Assembly: GCA_025352625.1 (NCBI GenBank)
Contig: JANXSR010000359.1
Span: 1-43,840, forward strand
Reading direction: 5' to 3'
DNA from: Ferruginibacter sp.
Lineage (GTDB): Bacteria > Bacteroidota > Bacteroidia > Chitinophagales > Chitinophagaceae
Length of the DNA: 43,840 nucleotides
Shown here: in pieces, positions 24,352-33,321 of the stretch
How the letters are laid out: the number at the start of each line of letters is the position of its first letter
Numbering within the stretch: position 1 is the stretch's first letter
Notes under the pieces: generated by a model
Database searches by the model: none
Seen by the model: the letters and a program-made list of their open reading frames with translations, nothing else
Told to the model about the DNA's origin: nothing
Translations under genes and position numbers: made by a program

Positions 24352-26358
24352 TTATTTCTCTTCTTCCATATTTTTATATATCATTGAAAAATTTTTTTCC
24401 TTTGCATATTTAGCTCTAAATTTTTTATACATGGCATCAGATTGTCTAACACCATTTACAATTAATTCCTGATCATTTAATGTAAGAGAAGTTAGTTCCT
24501 TCTTATCTTTTATTATATGCTCTTTGATTAAATCATCAATCATTTTTTGCTGTATTATTTGCGATTGCTCCATCTCTTTTTTTGACTGCTCCATTAGCAT
24601 CTTTGACTGTTCAATTTCTTTTTTCGACTGTATCATCTGTTTTTGTGCTTGCTCCATTTCTTTTTTAGCCTGCTTCATTTCCTGCTTCATTTTCGATTGG
24701 TCCATTTCCTTTTTCGCCTGCATCATTTGCTTTTGCGATTGCTCCATTTCTTTTTTTGATTGTACCATGTCCTGTTTCATCTCTTCCTGAGCTTTCTCCA
24801 TTTCTACCTTTGCCTGTGCCATTTCTATTTTTGATTCTTGCATTTCAATTAGGGCTTGTTCCATATCTTTTTTGGTTATTTCCCTATTTTCGTCCAACTC
24901 TTTTTTTGCCCGTTCAATTTCAATATTTGATTGTTCAATTTCAACCTTAGATTCTTCCAATTCTTTCTTTGATTGTTCAATTTCAGACGCAGCTTCAGCC
25001 ATTTCCTTTTCAGCCTGCGACTTATCCAATTTTGTTTGCGCCAGTATTTTATTGGTAACACTTTTATAATCCTTTATTTTTTCAGCAGGAATTTTTTTAC
25101 CATTTACATATAGTTCACTCACCTGGTTATCTTCTGTAACCAGGGTATATTTTTTGCCATTTACGGTAGTACTGATTTTGTCATTAAACTCATTATCCCG
25201 TGATGCAGGAACTGTATCTGTAAGTACAGGAGAAGCCCCGGTTGACTGAACCGAGTGCAGCAAGGAAGTTTGCCGGACTACATTTTGTTTTGTTGCATCT
25301 TTTGTTTGTGCATTGTTAGTAGCGAATGCAAAAATACATGCAGTGGTAATGATCATACCTGCCGCCAAAAATTTCTTTTCCATGTTATTTAAAGTTTTGT
25401 TGTTGTTATAAATAATTCTTTTTATGCGATTCATTAAATGGTTCCGGGGGCCTGAAAATGCATTAACCAATGGATATTTTACTGGCAGATTAAATTGTTC
25501 GAAAGACAGCAATGCCCTGATATAGTTTTGCTTGCTATCGGTTTGGCTAACAGCGATAGCATCGCAGCAATTTTCCCTTTCATATTTTATTAAAGCAGAA
25601 ACCCACCATACAGCCGGATTAAAAAAGAAAACTATTTCTATTACATGTTGCAGCACATTTACGAGGAAATCTTTTCGGTGTATATGTGCCAGTTCATGAA
25701 TCAAAATTGCTTCCACCTCATTAGGCGGCAACGATACCAGCATACCTGCCGGAAATAAAATAACAGGTTTAAAATATCCAATTACGGCTGGCATTCTGGC
25801 AATGCCTGATTGCAATAACTGCACCTGTTTGTTAATCTGCAGTTGCTTGCTCAATTCAACTATCCTGTTGTTCCAATATTCGCCTGCAGGCAATGTTTGC
25901 TTTCTTTTTAGTTGATGAACACCATATAATCCGGCAGTTAACCGAATGAATTGCAACACCATTATTGAAAGCCAGGTTAATACTATCCAATTAGCATTGG
26001 CATTAAAAAACCTGACCGCCTTAGCTGTTGCGGCTAATTTATTTTCAACTGATAAAGGTTGTATTGAAGATTCGCTTGTAATTATTTGGTAAGAAGGTAT
26101 TGTCTGTACTGTATTTTCTACTTCGTTTGCCTTTACTATTTGTATACTAAAAGTGACCCCCACAGTAAGTATAAAAATAAATAAGGTGGCTGTTAATAAA
26201 TTGTACCGAAGTGAAGGACTGCTTTTTTTTGTAAAAAAAACAACAGTGCCGGCCACTACTGATAATATCATACCCTGCCAGAGTGAATGAATCAATGTCC
26301 AGTTTACTGCATGGATGATTTGATCTCCCGCAAACTCAATTGAAAAAAGTAAAGACAT
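24352..26358 (-). CDS. M56 (BlaR1/MecR1-type) sensor metalloprotease with long coiled-coil repeat
   Basis: A 668-residue protein. Membrane helices flank the zinc motif HELAHIHRKDF (H221, E222, H225), with a further ENCCDAIAV segment, as in BlaR1. A helix near 330-350 then leads to a periplasmic region with TTVNGKKYTLVTEDNQ. Residues about 445-605 are a long E/K/Q/M-rich coiled coil in which 14-residue units recur (QSKKEMEQSQKQMM-like at 533, 547, 563, 577 and 591). The end (LTLNDQELIVNGV) is typical of Bacteroidota relatives. It starts 19 bases after the BlaI gene stop and probably cleaves BlaI on a signal. Confidence 0.85.
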   Translation of the reverse strand: MSLLFSIEFAGDQIIHAVNWTLIHSLWQGMILSVVAGTVVFFTKKSSPSLRYNLLTATLFIFILTVGVTFSIQIVKANEVENTVQTIPSYQIITSESSIQPLSVENKLAATAKAVRFFNANANWIVLTWLSIMVLQFIRLTAGLYGVHQLKRKQTLPAGEYWNNRIVELSKQLQINKQVQLLQSGIARMPAVIGYFKPVILFPAGMLVSLPPNEVEAILIHELAHIHRKDFLVNVLQHVIEIVFFFNPAVWWVSALIKYERENCCDAIAVSQTDSKQNYIRALLSFEQFNLPVKYPLVNAFSGPRNHLMNRIKRIIYNNNKTLNNMEKKFLAAGMIITTACIFAFATNNAQTKDATKQNVVRQTSLLHSVQSTGASPVLTDTVPASRDNEFNDKISTTVNGKKYTLVTEDNQVSELYVNGKKIPAEKIKDYKSVTNKILAQTKLDKSQAEKEMAEAASEIEQSKKELEESKVEIEQSNIEIERAKKELDENREITKKDMEQALIEMQESKIEMAQAKVEMEKAQEEMKQDMVQSKKEMEQSQKQMMQAKKEMDQSKMKQEMKQAKKEMEQAQKQMIQSKKEIEQSKMLMEQSKKEMEQSQIIQQKMIDDLIKEHIIKDKKELTSLTLNDQELIVNGVRQSDAMYKKFRAKYAKEKNFSMIYKNMEEEK
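24541..25023 (-). repeat. Degenerate 42-base tandem repeats in the M56 sensor gene
   Basis: The segment encodes the coiled coil. At 533-605 of the protein five units start QSKKEME or QAKKEMD with 14, 16, 14 and 14 residues between starts. Earlier units (ELEESKVEIEQSNIEIER) look older. The repeat explains the long spurious open frames on the opposite strand. Confidence 0.7.
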
Positions 26359-26377
26359 ACAAGTATTTTTTTATTAA

Positions 26378-26776
26378 TTAACTTTTATCAAGCTTATTCA
26401 ACAGGTCTTTGATCTGTTGTAATTCTTTTGCAGAAGTTTTTTTATTGCCCAATAACTGCATCATTAAACTACTGGCCGATCCATTAAATATTGAATCTAC
26501 AAACCTGTCAAGCAAAAAGCCTTTGGTTTTTTGTTCTTCCATTGCAGCAATATAAATATGCTTCATATTGGTTTCATCTCTTTTCAGCATTTTTTTTTCG
26601 GCCATAATCTGCATTAACTTTAATGTAGAAGTATATTGAACGGCCCGCTTTTGTTCGTTCAGGGTATCATTTACAAAACGAACTGTTGAAGGGCCATACT
26701 GCCATAACACCTGCAATATTTCTAACTCTGATTTGGTGGGTTCTGTTTTTGATGTACCTGCAATTTTTTTATTCAT
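26378..26776 (-). CDS. BlaI/MecI/CopY-type transcriptional repressor
   Basis: A 132-residue winged-helix repressor (TKSELEILQVLWQYGPSTVR and AVQYTSTLKLMQIMAEKKML). The wing region, the cleavage-prone linker and the C-terminal dimer helix (VDSIFNGSASSLMMQLLG, then LQQIKDLLNKLDK) fit the family. It precedes the M56 sensor with 19 bases between. Such repressors hold an operon silent until the sensor cleaves them. The promoter upstream carries a palindrome that could be its operator. The operon may respond to cell-wall stress, but no beta-lactamase gene is in the window. Confidence 0.9.
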   Translation of the reverse strand: MNKKIAGTSKTEPTKSELEILQVLWQYGPSTVRFVNDTLNEQKRAVQYTSTLKLMQIMAEKKMLKRDETNMKHIYIAAMEEQKTKGFLLDRFVDSIFNGSASSLMMQLLGNKKTSAKELQQIKDLLNKLDKS

Positions 26777-26780
26777 CCAT

Positions 26781-26810
26781 TAAAGGTAGGAAATTTTTCG
26801 TACGAACAAA
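26781..26810 (-). promoter_or_regulatory. Promoter of the blaI-M56 operon with overlapping palindrome
   Basis: Reverse strand: TTTG (26810-26807), an 18-base spacer, then TACCTTTA (26788-26781), close to the Bacteroidota consensus. The palindrome TTCGTACGAA (26797-26806) fills the upstream half of the spacer, where a bound repressor would block sigma factor access. The ATG at 26776 is only four bases from the -7 box, so the transcript would be almost leaderless. Confidence 0.5.
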
Positions 26811-26941
26811 TACTTAGGTTTATTTTTTATTTATTTTAACAAATACATCAATAAGGTAAAAGTGGTGTTTAACAGCAGCCTTGTAAAGTGCATACTTTAT
26901 TTATACTGTGAGCTTAGAAAAAAATTTCGAATGGAATTAAA

Positions 26942-27916
26942 TTATTTACTTTTTTTTCCTTTTTTTATTATTTCAAAGGGGCCGTATTTATGGTGCTGCT
27001 CAGAAAAACTATCGGCGTAAGGGCCAAAAGGATAATCAAATGGTTTGGTCGCAATATCAGGCCAGTCTTCTTTAAATAATTTTCCCGGCCGTTCCTGCGA
27101 ATTGATAAAAGCTGCCACATCCCATGCTTCTGCATCAGATAATGCAGGATCTTTTTGTGAGGCATTAAATGGCATATTATATTTTACAAATCCCGCAAAC
27201 CTCGAAAGCATAAATATTCCGGCACTTACATTATAACTGTTAGAACCATAAAGAGGAGGGAATAAATAGCCGGTTGAATCTGGTTTTAAAATACCCCCCC
27301 CATTGGCACCATGACAACGGCTGCAATTTTTTAGGTAAACGTTACCGCCGCTATCAACAGATGCAGCCCGTTTTAATAACGGCACTTCAGGTATCCCTGT
27401 TCCCTTTAAACGAACATTTTTCGGTACATCTTTGCCCAGCCACTTTATGTAAGCTACCATGGCTTTCATTTCTCTGCTAAGGCTGTCAAGTTTTTTTCCA
27501 TTCAAACTTCTTTCCATACAATCATTCACCCTATATTCGATTGATTCCAGCTTGCCGCTTCTGTTGCGAAATTTAGGGTAAGTAGATGCTACCATAGCAA
27601 AGCAATTGCCATTTAACCTTGTGCCTGCTTCCAAATGACAGTTGCCACAATTCATCCCGTTACTAATATGTTTAACGATGCCTTGGGGGCCAAGATAGGC
27701 AGCTGTATTAATAATCAATTCTCTTCCATAGCGGATCAATTCAGCCCCGGGAGTTGATACCAGTGTATTGGTATCAGGAAAATGCCAGGTACTTGAATCA
27801 GCTGGTTTAACCAACCTGGTATTACCGGATTTGCACAGATAGAAAATTACGATGCCTGCTGCAAGTAGTAGTAACCCTATAATGATGGATTGTTTTGTTT
27901 TAGTGTTTCTCATCAT
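26942..27916 (-). CDS. TsdA-like dihaem cytochrome c (thiosulfate dehydrogenase family)
   Basis: A 324-residue exported cytochrome with an N-terminal signal anchor (IIIGLLLLAAGIVIFYL). Two haem motifs are seen: CGNCH (C90, C93, H94) and CSRCH (C198, C201, H202). The spacing and surrounding sequence (RVNDCMERSLNGKKL, MKAMVAYIKWLGKDVP, FPPLYGSNSYN, DAEAWDVAAFI) match TsdA-type dihaem thiosulfate dehydrogenases. C133 in VNDC lies about 40 residues after H94, like the unusual haem-ligating cysteine of TsdA. It is therefore probably active with thiosulfate or tetrathionate outside the inner membrane. It diverges from a DsrE-family gene. Confidence 0.8.
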   Translation of the reverse strand: MMRNTKTKQSIIIGLLLLAAGIVIFYLCKSGNTRLVKPADSSTWHFPDTNTLVSTPGAELIRYGRELIINTAAYLGPQGIVKHISNGMNCGNCHLEAGTRLNGNCFAMVASTYPKFRNRSGKLESIEYRVNDCMERSLNGKKLDSLSREMKAMVAYIKWLGKDVPKNVRLKGTGIPEVPLLKRAASVDSGGNVYLKNCSRCHGANGGGILKPDSTGYLFPPLYGSNSYNVSAGIFMLSRFAGFVKYNMPFNASQKDPALSDAEAWDVAAFINSQERPGKLFKEDWPDIATKPFDYPFGPYADSFSEQHHKYGPFEIIKKGKKSK

Positions 27917-28013
27917 TTAATTTATTGACACTGCCTTTGTAAAAAAATTTTAAGCTTACCTGATTGTTGTTCAATATATTATTAAAATGTATCTTCCCAT
28001 AAAACTAAAACCA

Positions 28014-28700
28014 ATGAAAAAAATTTCCCTAATTATTGTTTTATGCATGTTATGCTTAGCTGGCTTTTCACAAAAGTACAACACAGATAGTCTAATAAAG
28101 GTACAAAAAGACAGTAGCCTGCGGGCTGCTATCCATACTGATTCTGTAAAAATAGAAAAACAATTTGCAGAAAGGGAACGATGGGAAAAAATTAAGACCA
28201 CTGCCATATTTCCGGTTATTAATGCCGGCGAATATTCAGGTGTTGCACCTGTTAAAGATCCAACAGAAATACCTGACCCTAAAATAGATTATAAACTGCT
28301 GTTTGAGTTAACCGCCAATAATCCTGACTCGGTGGCAAAAGAAAACAACTATGGATTGGTTGAAGTAGCAAGGATCATCAACCTGCATGTGGCATCAGGT
28401 ATCCCTGTTAATAAAATAATGCCGGTGATAGTTGTACATGCGGGTGCATTGAAAGCCTTTAGTACCAATAAATATTATAAAGACCAATATAAACTGGACA
28501 ACCCAAACTTGAAACTGCTTAATGAGCTAAAAAATATAGGCGCAAAGTTTATTGCCTGTGGCCAGGCCATGACTTTTTTAAATATAAAAAAAGAAGATTT
28601 AGCTGATGATGTAAAAGTGTCTCTTACGGCGCAAACTGTAAAATCTTCTTACCAGCTAAAAGGCTATGTTTTATACGATTTAGGTGATGTAGGAAAATAA
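28014..28700 (+). CDS. Exported DsrE-family protein
   Basis: A 228-residue protein with a signal peptide (MKKISLIIVLCMLCLAGFSQ). An in-frame ATG at 27987 would put nine residues before it, so 28014 was chosen. The C-terminal half is a DsrE-like fold: YGLVEVARIINLHVASGIP, then IMPVIVVHAGALKAFST, AKFIACGQAMTFLNI and TAQTVKSSYQLKGYVLYDL. The cysteine in IACGQA is at a position often used in sulfur-relay proteins of this family. The role is unknown. Its divergence from a TsdA-like cytochrome hints at sulfur compounds. It is convergent with the amidohydrolase gene. Confidence 0.78.
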   Translation: MKKISLIIVLCMLCLAGFSQKYNTDSLIKVQKDSSLRAAIHTDSVKIEKQFAERERWEKIKTTAIFPVINAGEYSGVAPVKDPTEIPDPKIDYKLLFELTANNPDSVAKENNYGLVEVARIINLHVASGIPVNKIMPVIVVHAGALKAFSTNKYYKDQYKLDNPNLKLLNELKNIGAKFIACGQAMTFLNIKKEDLADDVKVSLTAQTVKSSYQLKGYVLYDLGDVGK

Positions 28701-28729
28701 AAATAAAGAATTTTAGAAAAGGCTTAGGG

Positions 28730-30448
28730 TTACTTTGCAAATTGTTTTTCCGAATAAATGATCTTGCCATCAAAAATAGTCATCAACACTTTTGTTTTAT
28801 AAATATCCATTGATGGTATGGTAAAAAGATCTTGAGAAAAAACGATTATGTCCGCTAAGTAACCAGGCATAATCTTTCCTTTTATATTTTCCTCAAAAGA
28901 AGAATAAGCGCCGCCTTGTGTATAAGCAATCAAAGCATCTTTTACCGAAACGCTTTATTCAGGCACCCAGCCTCCTTCAGGAAAACCCTGGGGAGTGCGG
29001 CGGTTAACAGCATTGTGCAACCCCCGTATGGGATCGGGAGTAAGGCAGGCTGGCCAATCGCTGCTATAAACTAAATGCACATTATTTTTTAACATAGATG
29101 CCCATGCAAATGAGTGAGGTAACCTTTTTTCCCCCACAGCTTTTGCCCAAACTTCCATCGTGCCGGGGTCTGCGTGAATTGGTTCCATGGAAGCCATCAC
29201 ACCTAGTTTTGCAAAACGGGGAATATCATCCGGAGAACTTTGTCTAATGTGCTCAATGCGGTGGCGCCTACCTTTTGTGCCATTGATAATTTGTGCATTT
29301 TCATAAGCATTCAACGCTTCCCTTACTGACCGGTCGCCAATGGCATGTGTATAAATCTGAAACCCTTCCTTATCAAAACGATTAAGCAGGCTGCGATAAG
29401 TAGCTAATGGCAGTGCAAAATCGCTGTTGGCATTTTTGCCATCGGCTGTTGCATCGCTGTAGGGTTCAAGCATTGGTGCGGTATGCGATTCAATTACACC
29501 ATCCAGCATAAACTTTATACAAACGGCCCTCAAAACAGGGTTTTTATCTGTGCGGTTTTTTATTTTTATAAACTGCTGTATGTCTTCCTCTGTTGCTTTT
29601 TTGCCTGCACTAAAAGCAGTCGTTGACCGAAGGGTAAGCTCGCTGTTTTTCAATAAGGTTTCATACAGTGAAAATTCTTCTACAGTACCGCTTGCATTTT
29701 GAATACTGGTAATGCCATGTGCTGCGGCATATTTCATTCCTTCTCTTAATGCAGTTAATTTTTCTTCTGTGGTTGGTGGTGGAATAATTTTTGAAACAAT
29801 CGATCTGGCACCTTCTGTAATAGCACCGGTTGCATTTCCATTGGCATCTTTTATTATTGCTCCAAATCCTTCAAACTTTGTACCCCTTGTTATTCCTGCC
29901 ATTTCCATTGCTTTGCTATTTACCCATATGCTATGCCCATCATATGCATCAATGTATACAGGGCGGTCTTTAACAATTTTATCTAATTTCACTAGAGCAT
30001 CTTTTGTTGGCATACCGCCTTCAAAAATACCGTATTGCCACCCCATGCCTGTGATCCATTTTTTTCGGGATGTTTTTTTTACGAATGCTTCTATAGTTGT
30101 CAGAGCTTCATCCAGGGTCTTACTCTCATACAAATCTATGCCGGTTAAACCCAATGATCCTTCGAGAAAATGGATATGTGCATCATTAATGCCCGCCGTT
30201 ACTAATTTTCCCTGCACGTCAATAAGATTAGTATGTTGGTCTGCCAGTTTTCTAATTTCAGCAGATGTACCTGTTTGCAGAATATTGTTTCCCCGTATAG
30301 CCACAGCTTCAGTAAAAGCAGCGTCCTCATTACCTGTCCATACACGGCCATTAAAAAGAATGATATCCGGAGTGCCGCCTGATTTATTTTGTGCTACAGC
30401 AGAAAATGCGGTAAAAAGTAAAATTGTAAACAGGTAAATACTTCGCAT
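28730..30448 (-). pseudogene. YtcJ-type amidohydrolase, split by a TAA stop
   Basis: The reverse strand carries one frame of about 572 codons, broken by TAA at 28955-28957. The large part (497 residues) has a signal peptide, the HxH motif NDAHIHFLEG and the amidohydrolase regions YIDAYDGHSIWVNS, FQIYTHAIGDRSV, RRHRIEHIRQSSP and LVYSSDWPACLTPDPIRG. The tail ([14 protein letters not shown] to TIFDGKIIY) continues in the same frame and completes the fold. In relatives the stop position holds a residue before SVSVKDAL, so CAA-to-TAA (Gln) is likely. The main product is an imidase-like enzyme that lost its C-terminal strands, or one made only by read-through. Confidence 0.8.
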
Positions 30449-30527
30449 AACATTGTTGATTTTATTTAAAAAAAGCAGGGTTGAAATTAAGAAAAAAACA
30501 GGCTGCCCATTGGATCACTTTGATTAT

Positions 30528-30535
30528 TATATTTA
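30528..30535 (+). promoter_or_regulatory. Possible -7 box of the sterol desaturase gene
   Basis: TATATTTA (one mismatch to TAnnTTTG) lies 27 bases before the ATG at 30563. Weak support only. Confidence 0.3.
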
Positions 30536-30562
30536 CAGACGCAATTTAAAAATATAACCGCA

Positions 30563-31561
30563 ATGGAAATTTTTCAATTTCTTTTTCACGAGCTGATATC
30601 TTTTCTTGGCATTGAAGCCTGGCTAAAAATGTTTAAGTCGGGTGATTACAGTTCACTGCAAACATTAGACGGTATTACGAGTGCCGTAGGGCCATTAATT
30701 CCATTGTTACTGATTATTGAAATTATTAGGGCTGCTATTTATAAAAAATTTCGGGGGAGCGATTATAAGGTTACTTTTTTGATTTATGTTTTTAACAATT
30801 TTGTTGGCAGATTTATTTCTATTGCAGCTGTTAGCTTTTGCATAGGATTATTTGAAAAATATGCACTCATTAAAACTTCCTTTACCTGGTACTGGCTCAT
30901 TTACGGCTATATTATTTGGGAGCTGGCGCATTTTGTTTATCATTATCTGGGCCATAAAGTACGATTGTTCTGGTGTTTGCATTCTACCCATCATGCGCCG
31001 GATACCATGAATCTTTCTGTAACCTACGCACATTTTTTTCTTGAAGGTCCTTATGCAGATGTAATTAGAACTTCTATCTGTATTTTACTGGGTGTAAATC
31101 CTCCGCTGTTATTTTTCATTATGTTTATAGATGGCACCTGGGGTGCCTTTATACACGTGGGCGAAAATATTTTAAAAGACGGGCGACTGGGCTTTATGAA
31201 GTCTTTTGTACTAACCCCTTCACATCACCGTGTTCACCATGCTAAAAATCCTTTGTACATGGATACTAATTTCTGCAACCTGCTTAATATCTGGGATAGG
31301 ATTTTTGGAACATTAGAACATGAAAAACCAGAACTCCCTCCCGAATATGGTATTACCCGCCAAATGAATCCCCACAATTTTCTTGATGTATATTTTGGCG
31401 AAATCGTTGCCCTTGCAAAAGATGTAATAAAAGCGCCCGGCATAAAAAACAAATTGCTCTACATCATCATGGCACCGGGCTGGAGCCATACAGGCCAACA
31501 TAAAACAGCTAAAGTAGTACGAAATGAATTTCTGAAAAGCCAACAAGCTTCATCCTTGTAA
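30563..31561 (+). CDS. Sterol desaturase/fatty acid hydroxylase family protein
   Basis: A 332-residue membrane di-iron enzyme. Several helices surround the histidine clusters: HYLGHK (HxxxH), HSTHHAP (HxxHH) and HHRVHHAKN (HHxxHH), which bind two irons. The family hydroxylates or desaturates lipids using oxygen, with an electron donor from the cell. The substrate is unknown, and fatty acids or hopanoid/carotenoid-like lipids are plausible. The ATG at 30563 is the natural start. It stands alone, with a 325-base gene-free gap after it. Confidence 0.9.
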   Translation: MEIFQFLFHELISFLGIEAWLKMFKSGDYSSLQTLDGITSAVGPLIPLLLIIEIIRAAIYKKFRGSDYKVTFLIYVFNNFVGRFISIAAVSFCIGLFEKYALIKTSFTWYWLIYGYIIWELAHFVYHYLGHKVRLFWCLHSTHHAPDTMNLSVTYAHFFLEGPYADVIRTSICILLGVNPPLLFFIMFIDGTWGAFIHVGENILKDGRLGFMKSFVLTPSHHRVHHAKNPLYMDTNFCNLLNIWDRIFGTLEHEKPELPPEYGITRQMNPHNFLDVYFGEIVALAKDVIKAPGIKNKLLYIIMAPGWSHTGQHKTAKVVRNEFLKSQQASSL

Positions 31562-31886
31562 ATAATATTGCAGATTAAATATTTTTAATTGTTGTTTATA
31601 GATAATGAAAAAGAAAAATATTATCGCACAAATCTTGCAAGGCCTTTGGCGAAGTATTGCTAACTGAACGTCAATTAGCCATGGAATTAATTTTCGATTT
31701 TAATAATTTACGCAATAAAATAGCGATTGGAAAACCCTGTAATGATTTTAATAAAGATAACATAGGAAGTTGCTCCAACTGATTAAACCAACATTGCTTA
31801 ATTTGAATAGCCTGCAATAATTTTGGATGATGTAAATTTGATTCAAATAATTACCGCCTGATTTTTAATCTGTTATTTTTACAAAA
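31562..31886. other. Gene-free stretch after the desaturase gene
   Basis: Only short frames occur, including a 33-codon one at 31681 that looks by chance. The region is AT-rich. TATTTTTA at 31874-31881 resembles a weak -7 box right before the GNAT start. Confidence 0.4.
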
Positions 31887-32426
31887 TTGATCAATATCTA
31901 CAAAGCATCTCTTACGGATGCAGTGCTGCTTAGCAAACTTGCAAAAGAAATTTATAAGCAACATTATTTACATCTTTGGTATCCCGGTGGTGCTGAATGG
32001 TACATGGAGCAATATGCGTATGCCACAGATAAAATGGAAAAAGAAATAGCCAATCCTGCCACAGAATATTATATTGTTACAGTACATGGTGTACCGGCAG
32101 GATATATAAAACTTAATTTATTTGCAATTTTACCAGGCGAAGAAAAAGCGAACAAAATGGAAGTAGAAAGAATTTACCTGTATACAACATCAAAGGGCAA
32201 AGGGCTCGGAAAACAGTTAATGCTGCTTGCTTTGCAACGTGCAAAAGAATTACATAAAGAAATTATTTTTTTAAAGGCAATGGATTCTGCAACGGATGCC
32301 ATTGCGTTTTATACATCACTGGGCTATACCATTTGTGATAGCTTTCAATTACCGCTTCCAGACTTTGAATTGATGAAGAAGGAGTACCGTGGCATGGTAG
32401 TCTTAAAAAGAAAAGTAATGTTATAG
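31887..32426 (+). CDS. GNAT-family N-acetyltransferase
   Basis: A 179-residue acetyltransferase. Motif A has the acetyl-CoA loop in VERIYLYTTSKGKGLGKQLM (K-G-x-G-x-G), then LALQRAKE and DAIAFYTSLGYTI, the motif B region. The frame begins on TTG, and the N-terminus (INIYKASLTDAVLLSKLA) is normal for the family, so no ATG start is possible. The N-acetylation target is unknown. It precedes the PhnA gene, which has its own -7 box. Confidence 0.85.
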   Translation: MINIYKASLTDAVLLSKLAKEIYKQHYLHLWYPGGAEWYMEQYAYATDKMEKEIANPATEYYIVTVHGVPAGYIKLNLFAILPGEEKANKMEVERIYLYTTSKGKGLGKQLMLLALQRAKELHKEIIFLKAMDSATDAIAFYTSLGYTICDSFQLPLPDFELMKKEYRGMVVLKRKVML

Positions 32427-32559
32427 GCTTTTGTAATTAACATATTTAAATACCGGCAATCAAATATTTCGTCAAATTCAGCATAGAACGCTGCCCTGTT
32501 AATATTTTACAGATTTATTATTTGCAGATACTACTCAATAACAAGGCAAAATATTTTAT

Positions 32560-32567
32560 TACCTTTG
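32560..32567 (+). promoter_or_regulatory. -7 box of the PhnA-like gene
   Basis: TACCTTTG matches TAnnTTTG exactly and lies 25 bases before the ATG at 32593. No clear -33 element. Confidence 0.5.
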
Positions 32568-32592
32568 CCCCTTTTAATAAATAATTATCAAT

Positions 32593-33177
32593 ATGAGTTT
32601 TGAAAAGGAACTACAAAAAAGAAGCAACAGCCGTTGCGAATTGTGTGGCTCGGAAGAAGCCAATATTTCATATGCAGTACCCTCCAGTTCCAGCAACAAG
32701 TTAGCGCAGCATCTTTGGATATGCCCAACCTGCGATGCGCAAATGAAAAATATTGAAACGGCCGATGCCAATCACTGGCGTTGCCTTAACGATAGTATCT
32801 GGAGTGAAGAGCCGGCGGTGAAAGTAGTTTCGTGGCGTATGTTGCATAAATTAAAACAATTGGATTGGGTACCAGACCTTTTAGATATTGCCTACCTGGA
32901 TGATGAAGCCCTTGAATGGGCAAAAGCTTCGGGAGATGATAAAGACCCGGATGATATTGTTAAACATGTAGATTGTTTTGGTGCAGTGCTTAACAACGGC
33001 GACAATGTTGTGTTGGTTAAAACACTGGATGTAAAGGGGGCAACCTTTAGTGCCAAAGTTGGTACAGTGGTTCGCAAAATTCGTTTGGTAGAAGATAATC
33101 CTGAACAGATAGAAGGTAAAGTAAACGATGCTCAAATTGTAATATTGACGAAGTATGTAAAAAAATCGCCTAATTAA
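32593..33177 (+). CDS. PhnA domain protein
   Basis: A 194-residue protein. The N-terminal zinc ribbon is clear (RCELCG, then ICPTCDAQ), followed by a linker and the C-terminal PhnA beta-barrel (DCFGAVLNNGDNVVLVKTLD, then GTVVRKIRLVEDN). The gene name recalls phosphonate use, but the function of PhnA is not established and the other phn genes are missing here. It is cytoplasmic and conserved in many bacteria. Confidence 0.88.
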   Translation: MSFEKELQKRSNSRCELCGSEEANISYAVPSSSSNKLAQHLWICPTCDAQMKNIETADANHWRCLNDSIWSEEPAVKVVSWRMLHKLKQLDWVPDLLDIAYLDDEALEWAKASGDDKDPDDIVKHVDCFGAVLNNGDNVVLVKTLDVKGATFSAKVGTVVRKIRLVEDNPEQIEGKVNDAQIVILTKYVKKSPN

Positions 33178-33223
33178 TTAGAGTATTTTTCTACTTTTTT
33201 TCTATAGAAAATTTTTCATTTTT

Positions 33224-33253
33224 TTTATTGCTGCAAAAGATTGAAGCAATAAA
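33224..33253. repeat. Hairpin after the PhnA gene
   Basis: TTTATTGCT (33224-33232) and AGCAATAAA (33245-33253) form a 9-bp stem with a 12-base loop. T-rich sequence precedes it and no T run follows, so it is a weak terminator candidate. Confidence 0.3.
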
Positions 33254-33321
33254 ACTGACGAATTTAAAGGTAACTTTATGCTGCAATTTTGCAGTACGTG
33301 TTGGTACCTTAAAAAAATATT

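Noticed and set aside
24541..25023. CRISPR-like regularity of repeated units
   Set aside because: Units are coding, degenerate and adjacent without unique spacers, and no cas genes are present.
24524..25069. Long open frames on the plus strand rich in Cys, Ser and Phe
   Set aside because: They are the reverse complement of the repeat-rich coiled-coil coding region of the M56 sensor and follow its 14-residue period.
28730..28933. Separate small gene downstream of the amidohydrolase
   Set aside because: It continues the amidohydrolase frame after a single stop and carries the expected C-terminal family sequence, so it is not an independent gene.
31607..31782. Short open frames in the gap after the sterol desaturase gene, including one at 31681
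   Set aside because: They are under 35 codons, have no recognisable motif or promoter, and could arise by chance in AT-rich sequence.
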